Assembly (NCBI GenBank): GCA_940671915.1
Contig: CALNVZ010003430.1
Span: forward strand, 22,191,638 to 22,255,637
Length of the DNA: 64,000 nucleotides
Source: Paracentrotus lividus
Lineage: Eukaryota; Echinodermata; Echinoidea; Camarodonta; Echinidae
Direction: 5' to 3'
This document shows, one piece after another, positions 58,517 to 64,000 of the stretch. Both the position numbers and the translations under genes were made by a program. The notes beneath the pieces are model-generated. The model made no database searches. It saw only the letters and a program-made list of their open reading frames with translations, and was not told the origin of the DNA. Every line of letters starts with the position of its first letter. The stretch's first letter is position 1.

Positions 58517-58930
58517 ACCCACACTCACTCAAACATTAATGTTCACCCTGTCCCACACCACCACTTCAATACAAGTACACATCCTCTGACATGCAAACAC
58601 ACACACACACCAACACTCACTCAAGCATCTATGTCCACCATCTCCCACACCTCGAGTCCACTTCAATACAAGTACACATCATCTGTTTCTCTGACATGCA
58701 ATGACACACACTTATACAAACACCATCTCTCTCTCTTACACACACACACACACAGACACACACACACACACACACACTCAAACAAACATCTATATCCACC
58801 CTCTGCCACACTTCCACTACAACACATGTACACATCCTCTGACATGCATACGCACACCAATTAAACAAACACCCTCTCTCCATCTATCACACACACACAC
58901 ACAAACCCACACTCACTGCAACATGTGTAA
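57165..58930. repeat. CA-rich satellite, ~1.07-kb unit with ~120-140-bp subunits
   Basis: The block TTTTTCACCCCCACCAACAAC ... CCTGTTAAGCACACATTCACA occurs at 57163 and again at about 58241, giving a 1.07-kb direct duplication. Inside each copy, subunits built on CATCTATGTCCACCCTCTCC, CACTTCAATACAAGTACA and CATCCTCTGACATGCAAACA alternate with (CA)n and CT tracts. Long Thr/His-rich frames across it are by-products. Confidence 0.9.
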
Positions 58931-58979
58931 AGAGACAGTGTGTTTGTTGGTATACAAGCGCGAACAGATAAAGGTGATA

Positions 58980-60352
58980 TTGTATGCTTCATTATTTATT
59001 TTATTTTTTTTAATTATGATCAACTATTTCGAGAAGTAAGTCGTTACCCTGTGCTCCTATTTTATTATCTTGAGCCGTTTTGTTTTGTTTTGATGTGTTT
59101 TTGTTTTTTTAACCAATATTTTCATTTTATTTTTCGTTATTACTTTAATTTTTTCCTTGGTATCACACTTCTAAATTTGGGAGCAGTACATGTTAGTAAT
59201 ATTAGCCAGTGACGTAACGCGGTCTCGAGAGGGGGTATGTTAAAGTTATGTAGTTAGGTTATTTAATTTGATTAAGCAGTAGTTAACTTACTCAAGTATT
59301 TATATAATCTGTATAATTGTAAAACGCTTAAAGAAATTTTTGATAAATATATTATTATATAAATATTGAATTATTATCATTATGGTGAACAACAATTTTT
59401 TTCTCAGCTAAATTTGATGTGTCATATTGATTGTTTACACTTTTCCAGTTTCTACTGTTTTCTTTTTCGTTTCGGTACTCCGTGGTTTTCCATTTGTTTA
59501 TGTTAAAACAGGATAATGTACAGCGTGGATCAATAAAATGATAACCCAAATTTAAACATTTCGGATAAACGATTTGGTCGCAATAATTTAATTTATCATA
59601 ACCTGAGATATTCGTGATCTGGAAACAAAATGTGGTCTTTTTTATCGGACGTTCCCTGTCTCGGAGTATTATCTTTTTTTTTTATTGAGACGCCCAGGAA
59701 AGACTAAACAATCATAAGAATTGATGATAGTTCAGGAAATTGCTATATAAATTCAGCTTCTTTTGTTTAGTTTAATTTGTTCTTGTTTTGTATGCCACGA
59801 GGAATGATAATTAAAATTTGATGATAGTTTCCAAACACCGGATTCGAAACCAATTACTCCAATTGTAATTAAACATGACTTGTAGCCAATGAAAGGGACG
59901 GTTTATGGCACATATTTGGATTTATCTTGACTCTTGACATAAATGCAGTTTGTCAATAAGTTTCAGCAGAGACGTGAACTTCAGATTTCTAAACAACAGC
60001 ATCACTGAGATCTTGACTTTTAACAGTAGGTCAAAGGATTTGACTAAACTTCATTTTACACAATAGTTTCACCTAAAATTTCCCGTATAAAGAACGTTCA
60101 ACCCTTATTGGAGCGCTTTTGGAGGAGATCTGGATTTGCATATTAAACATGAATGTAGTTGTAGACTTCGTCTGTATAGCATTTTACATCTAAAATAGAG
60201 ATAATATTCAGGTAGGTGAAATAACTCACATTTGCCTGAAAATGAGCGTCTCAAAACTCTCGAAAGTCACGTTTAGAAGAACAATTTATCATTATTGCTC
60301 TTTATATCCCATTTTGTATCAATATTATTTTCGTTATATATTTTTGTTTCTC
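58980..60352. other. AT-rich intergenic region upstream of the GPCR
   Basis: Nothing coding is recognised. The last bases (TTTTTGTTTCTCCAG to 60352) are a strong splice acceptor, implying a 5' UTR exon of the receptor gene somewhere upstream that I cannot place. Confidence 0.4.
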
Positions 60353-60385
60353 CAGACACACTACACCTAATTTTACCATCCAGCC

Positions 60386-61549
60386 ATGGCCGACGACAGC
60401 ACATTTACCATGTTGACGCCTACGACGTCGAGCTATTCAAGGGATTATTATTACAATCCTGTCTACTCTCAACGTGTCGCCTTTGGCACCATTCTCTTCC
60501 TGGTCAGCATTATTGGAATCATCGGAAACTCCATCGTGATCCTTGCGATCATTCTCTCTCGTAAGCTCAGATCAACCATCAATTGGTTTATCCTGAATCT
60601 TGCATGTGCAGACCTATTGACATGTTTCTGTATCATTATCTACGCAAAAAGTTATCTAACTTGGTCGTCATTGAGTAACCTTCTATTTGTCACTCTTGTC
60701 ACCATTAATATTTGCATTGGGGTGAGCCTTACAACCCATGTTATCATCGCATTCACTAGTTGGTACCTCATCACGAAGAGCCAAGATAAATTCAAGAAGC
60801 TCTACAAGAATAGAAACATGTTTATCGTTATTGCGTTTGCTTGGCTGCTATCTATTGTTCTTATCATTGGCCTGTCAAGCGTGCTATTCTTCGACTCCAA
60901 TCTAACCACTGACATAATTCGATTCCTTAAAGGTATTTGGACTTTGGCTAACTTTGCAATTATTACAACGACCTATATCAAAATATGGATATTTGTATCC
61001 AATAAAGGAAAGAAAACAAGCGCAAAAAGAAACATCGATACAAAGACTCAAAGGGAGATTCCCAAAGGAAGAAACCATCATTTCTATTTTGATGCTGGGA
61101 GATCTCTCAACGACCCAAACCTTTGGCGTCTATCAAAGTCCCTTGAGCAGATATCGGTCAAGGCATGCGAGGAATATGTCACAGGGGCAACAATATCAAG
61201 GGCATCACGATCTATGGAAAATATATCAAACGTTGAGTTTGGAACTGAGCATTATAAGAGACTAGCAGATCCTAAACTTGTTGCTCTTACAAAAAACATG
61301 TTGTTGATCCTTTTTGCTTTCGTCATTTGCTATATTCCGGTTGCTTTATATTTATTCTTACCGTCGAGAGATCCTGTGATTGAAGATTGGTTAAGAGCTT
61401 TTTTGTTGTTTAATAGCTGTATCAATCCCATCATCTACGCAAGGAGGATTCGGGCGTTTCGAGAGGTGATGGTGTGTATCATACGATGTCGACTAGGAGC
61501 TATACCTATGCCCATCGAACCACTGAGAAGATGGGTACAGACTGATTAA
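60386..61549 (+). CDS. Divergent class A (rhodopsin-like) GPCR, 387 residues
   Basis: A complete coding exon preceded by an acceptor (CTCCAG|ACACAC) at 60352. The start ATGG is in good context (CAGCCATGG). Seven hydrophobic segments are present: TM1 with IGNSIVILAIIL, TM2 with NLACADLLTC, TM3 around IGVSLTTHVIIAF, TM4 with FAWLLSIV, TM5, TM6 with FAFVICYIP, and TM7 with NSCINPIIYARR. The GN, LACAD, CYxP and NPxxY motifs support class A. Unusual points: the DRY site at the end of TM3 reads SWY, so the arginine is missing, and no cysteine pair for the TM3-ECL2 disulfide is visible. The third cytoplasmic loop is long (about 100 residues, basic and Ser-rich). Ligand unknown. Echinoderms carry large expansions of such receptors (established for sea urchin), so an orphan lineage-specific receptor is likely. 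Its last ~40 codons are repeated downstream. Confidence 0.9.
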   Translation: MADDSTFTMLTPTTSSYSRDYYYNPVYSQRVAFGTILFLVSIIGIIGNSIVILAIILSRKLRSTINWFILNLACADLLTCFCIIIYAKSYLTWSSLSNLLFVTLVTINICIGVSLTTHVIIAFTSWYLITKSQDKFKKLYKNRNMFIVIAFAWLLSIVLIIGLSSVLFFDSNLTTDIIRFLKGIWTLANFAIITTTYIKIWIFVSNKGKKTSAKRNIDTKTQREIPKGRNHHFYFDAGRSLNDPNLWRLSKSLEQISVKACEEYVTGATISRASRSMENISNVEFGTEHYKRLADPKLVALTKNMLLILFAFVICYIPVALYLFLPSRDPVIEDWLRAFLLFNSCINPIIYARRIRAFREVMVCIIRCRLGAIPMPIEPLRRWVQTD

Positions 61550-62300
61550 GACCATCATCTGCGCCAGGTGGATCCGGGTGTTTCGAGAGGGGATGGTGTG
61601 TATCATACGATGTCGACTAGGAGCTATACCTATGCCCATCGAACCACTAAGAAGATGGGCACACTGACAAACTGATTAAGATCATCATCTACGCCAGGAG
61701 GATCCGGGCGTTTAGGGAGGTGATGGTGTGTATCATACGATGTCGACTAGGAGATATACCTATGCCCATCAGACCACTCAGAAGATGGTTAGGATCCGGG
61801 CGTTTCGAGAGGTGATGGTGTGTATCATACGATGTCGACTAGGAGCTATACCTATGCCCATCGAACCACTGAGAAGATGGGCACAAACTGATAAAGATCA
61901 TCATCTACGCCAGGAGGATACGGTCATTCAGGGAGGTGATGGTGTGTGTCATACGATGTCGACTAGGATCTATACCTATGCCCATCGAACCACTAAGAAG
62001 ATGGTTACAAACTGATTAAGATCATCATCTACCCAAGAAGGATTCGGGCGTTTCGAGAGGTGATGGTGTGTAACATACGATGTAGACTAGTAGCTATACC
62101 AGTTTACCTATGCCAATTGAACCACTAAGAAGAGTAAGAAGATGGATACAGACTGATTAACAGATTTTCGATTCTGTATCTACGTCAGGAGGATCCCAGG
62201 GAGGTGATGGTATCATATGATCTCAACTAGGACTCTAGGAATAGAGCTATACCTATGCCAATTGACAACTGAAAACAAAATGTATACAAACTGATTCCGT
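61550..62300 (+). repeat. Tandem copies of the GPCR C-terminal coding segment
   Basis: Units matching the gene's ATCATCTACGC...AAACTGATTAAG segment (gene copy from 61430) begin at about 61554, 61684, 61791 (truncated start), 61900, 62024 and 62175. Most carry GAGGTGATGGTGTGTATCAT, ACGATGTCGACTAGGAGC and CCCATCGAACCACT. Identity is high in the first copies and falls later. A detached fragment lies at 62515-62585. One copy still reads IRAFREVMVCIIRCRLGAI. Confidence 0.9.
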
Positions 62301-63285
62301 TAAATCTCATCTGTGATTCGATATTTGTTACTGCGACAATATTGCACCGAGTTTTTATTTCGTCTAAGGGCTGGGATTGCAAAAGCCAATAGAGTTTTAT
62401 GTTCGTTCTAGGGTAAAGCTTAGGGTAGGGTATAATGTTAAGTCCAGTGTTGAAGTTAGTGATTTGATTGTGTATGTGATTTATGGTGGAGCAATTGTCA
62501 TGGAATCATCTCATCAGGTGAGGTGATGGTTTGGATACCTATGCACATCGAACCACTAAGAAGATGGAAACAGACTGATTAAGAGCATTTTCGATACCTC
62601 TACCAACCATGGGTGTCGATTGTGGGGGGGGGGGGATGGGGAATGCATCCCCCCAAAAAAAAATTCGATGGGGGGGGATGGTGTGTGCAATCATCCTCCC
62701 CCCCCCCAATATTTTGATATGAAGAAAATAAAAGATATCATATCATGTGCATATAAATCTATCTATTACAAATTCGTTATCATATAAAACACTTTTATGA
62801 CATTATTACAATATTTTGCAGTCTAAAATGCATATTTTTGACATTCAAAAATCCAAATTTTTCTCACTCTTTCGTTAATCTTCCTCGTGTGTGCCTGATA
62901 GACTTTAGTAATCATGTAATACACAATACACCGTGTCGATAACATGGATAATGGAAGCGCAGATATTTCACTATTCACAATTAAAAAAATAAGCAAACAC
63001 ACATTCTAATTGATGATAATCAGGGGCACCGATCCCAGGGTGCATAGGGGACAGGTGCCTCGATAAGTAAAACTGAAGGCATAAGTATTCCCCCTCAAAA
63101 ATCCACGATGGTTTTGATAAAATTAATGAATATTGAAAAGTCTGTAACACTTATCTCGGCTGTTCATCGACAAGGTAACATTTTTGGACTCGGACCATTA
63201 ATTATATAATAAACTTCCACTCCGGGGGCTAAATGCCCTCTTTTCAAATTAGTCGCTACTTTGCTCTCAATTTAACTGTTAAAAT
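62301..63285. other. Intergenic with G/C homopolymer runs
   Basis: 62620-62710 contains G-runs and C-runs around GGGGATGG and CATCCCCC that can pair as a hairpin. No gene recognised. Confidence 0.45.
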
Positions 63286-63289
63286 TGCC

Positions 63290-63700
63290 TGAAAATTATT
63301 CAACTCGCGCTTCGCTCTTGCACAATATAAGATAGTGCAAACTGCACTTGTCTTTGTTCATTTTGGTACGTTTAAAACACCAACTCCCTCCCCTTTTCGT
63401 GCTCACATGAGGCTGCAAGTATCTTGTTTCATCAGGTCATTATTATTAAGAAAATTTTTAGCTCGCGCTCCGCGCTCGCACAATATTACCCTAACTGGAA
63501 TTCGTCCATATTTATATAGATTTGCGTTTGTTGGCATTACGTCATGATGTTCCGCTTCTAATAACCAGTTAAAGCCCCCTAACCCTCCATCAATTTCGCG
63601 TTTATAGTCATGTAACGCTACAAATACCATGTTTCAGTTCAATATTATTGAGAAATTTTTAAGCTCGCGCTTCGCGCTCGCATTACAGCCATATTATTCA
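63290..63700. repeat. CTCGCGCTTCGCGCTCGCA repeat, ~160-200-bp spacing
   Basis: The motif CTCGCGCTYCGCNCTYGCA occurs at about 63303, 63462 and 63663, each followed by similar sequence with ATTACGTCATGATG at 63537 and a related ATTACATCATGATG at 63761. It reads as a short tandem or dispersed repeat family with a GCGCTTCGCGC palindrome. Confidence 0.6.
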
Positions 63701-63829
63701 ACAATATACTAGTACTCATAATTATGCATAATAATTGTGCATGTGTGTATATCTATAGACATTACATCATGATGGCCCCCTTTAATAAACCAGATAAAGA
63801 TCCTTCCTCGTTTCGCGTTTGCATTATTG

Positions 63830-64000
63830 TCCCCACCGAACGAGGTCGAGCAGGGGACTATGAAACGGGCTCCGTACGTATGTGTGTCCGTCCGTCCGTC
63901 CATCCGTCCATCCGTCCATCCGTCCATCCGTCCGTCCGTCCGTCCGTGCGTCCGTATGTGATCAAAATCTTCAATTTGCTACTCCTTCGCCATTTTTCAT
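63830..64000. repeat. GTCCGTCC-containing dispersed repeat, cut by window end
   Basis: CCCCACCGAACGAGGTCGAGC leads into a (GTCC)/(CATCC)n tract and then GTGATCAAAATCTTCAATTTG. The layout parallels the repeat at 4384-5035 but with a different head, so it is probably a related family. It is truncated by the end of the window. Confidence 0.55.

Noticed and set aside
57107-58864. Long Thr/His/Ser-rich frames (up to 291 residues)
   Set aside because: They are read through CA-rich satellite DNA, with several overlapping frames open at once.
61728-62015. 95-residue frame repeating the GPCR tail
   Set aside because: It begins inside the downstream tandem copies and lacks transmembrane sequence or its own promoter; treated as repeat.

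Overview
This window is intron-rich, repeat-dense animal DNA with no prokaryotic features. The best guess is an echinoderm, probably a sea urchin. That is inference: it rests on the TTAA-flanked foldback repeats ending AGGGGAA, the LINE tail ending in a (TTA)n-like tract, a divergent single-coding-exon class A GPCR, and microsatellite-laden short introns. A 100-base N run at 25619-25718 is a scaffold gap.

Layout: 1-10,000 is a transposon graveyard. It holds a palindromic MITE, a piggyBac-like element, a two-variant minisatellite, a Ty3/gypsy integrase remnant, a DDE-like transposase relic of an unnamed family, a LINE ORF1 relic and a chromo-barrel-like fragment. From 10,500 to 11,800 there are long GA and CT tracts. 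From 14,388 to 25,218 lies a minus-strand five-exon gene model encoding about 99 residues. It is visible only by chaining splice sites and phases, and its introns are packed with at least nine foldback or MITE elements. Its promoter and exon 1 are present again in inverted orientation at 32,240-32,840. A tRNA-Gly(CCC) lies at 34,289-34,359.

The best-supported genes are a head-to-head pair. DPH7 (diphthine methylesterase, minus, 36,522-43,443, nine coding exons, 529 residues) and a BTB-BACK-Kelch gene (plus, 45,127-53,329, eight coding exons, 627 residues) share a CpG-containing intergenic region. Every exon junction proposed for the two keeps phase. A 5'-truncated LINE (54,254-56,800, minus) and a 1.07-kb CA-rich satellite follow. 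Next is an intact GPCR gene (60,386-61,549, plus) lacking the DRY arginine and the usual extracellular disulfide cysteines.

A recurring theme is local amplification of terminal coding sequence. The last Kelch exon is followed by about three decaying 120-bp (40-codon) copies of itself. The GPCR C-terminus is followed by about six further 100-150-bp copies. A DPH7 intron holds two partial copies of the adjoining exon end. DPH7 acts in diphthamide synthesis on elongation factor 2 and the Kelch protein is a probable cullin-3 adaptor; nothing suggests that they or the GPCR act in one pathway.
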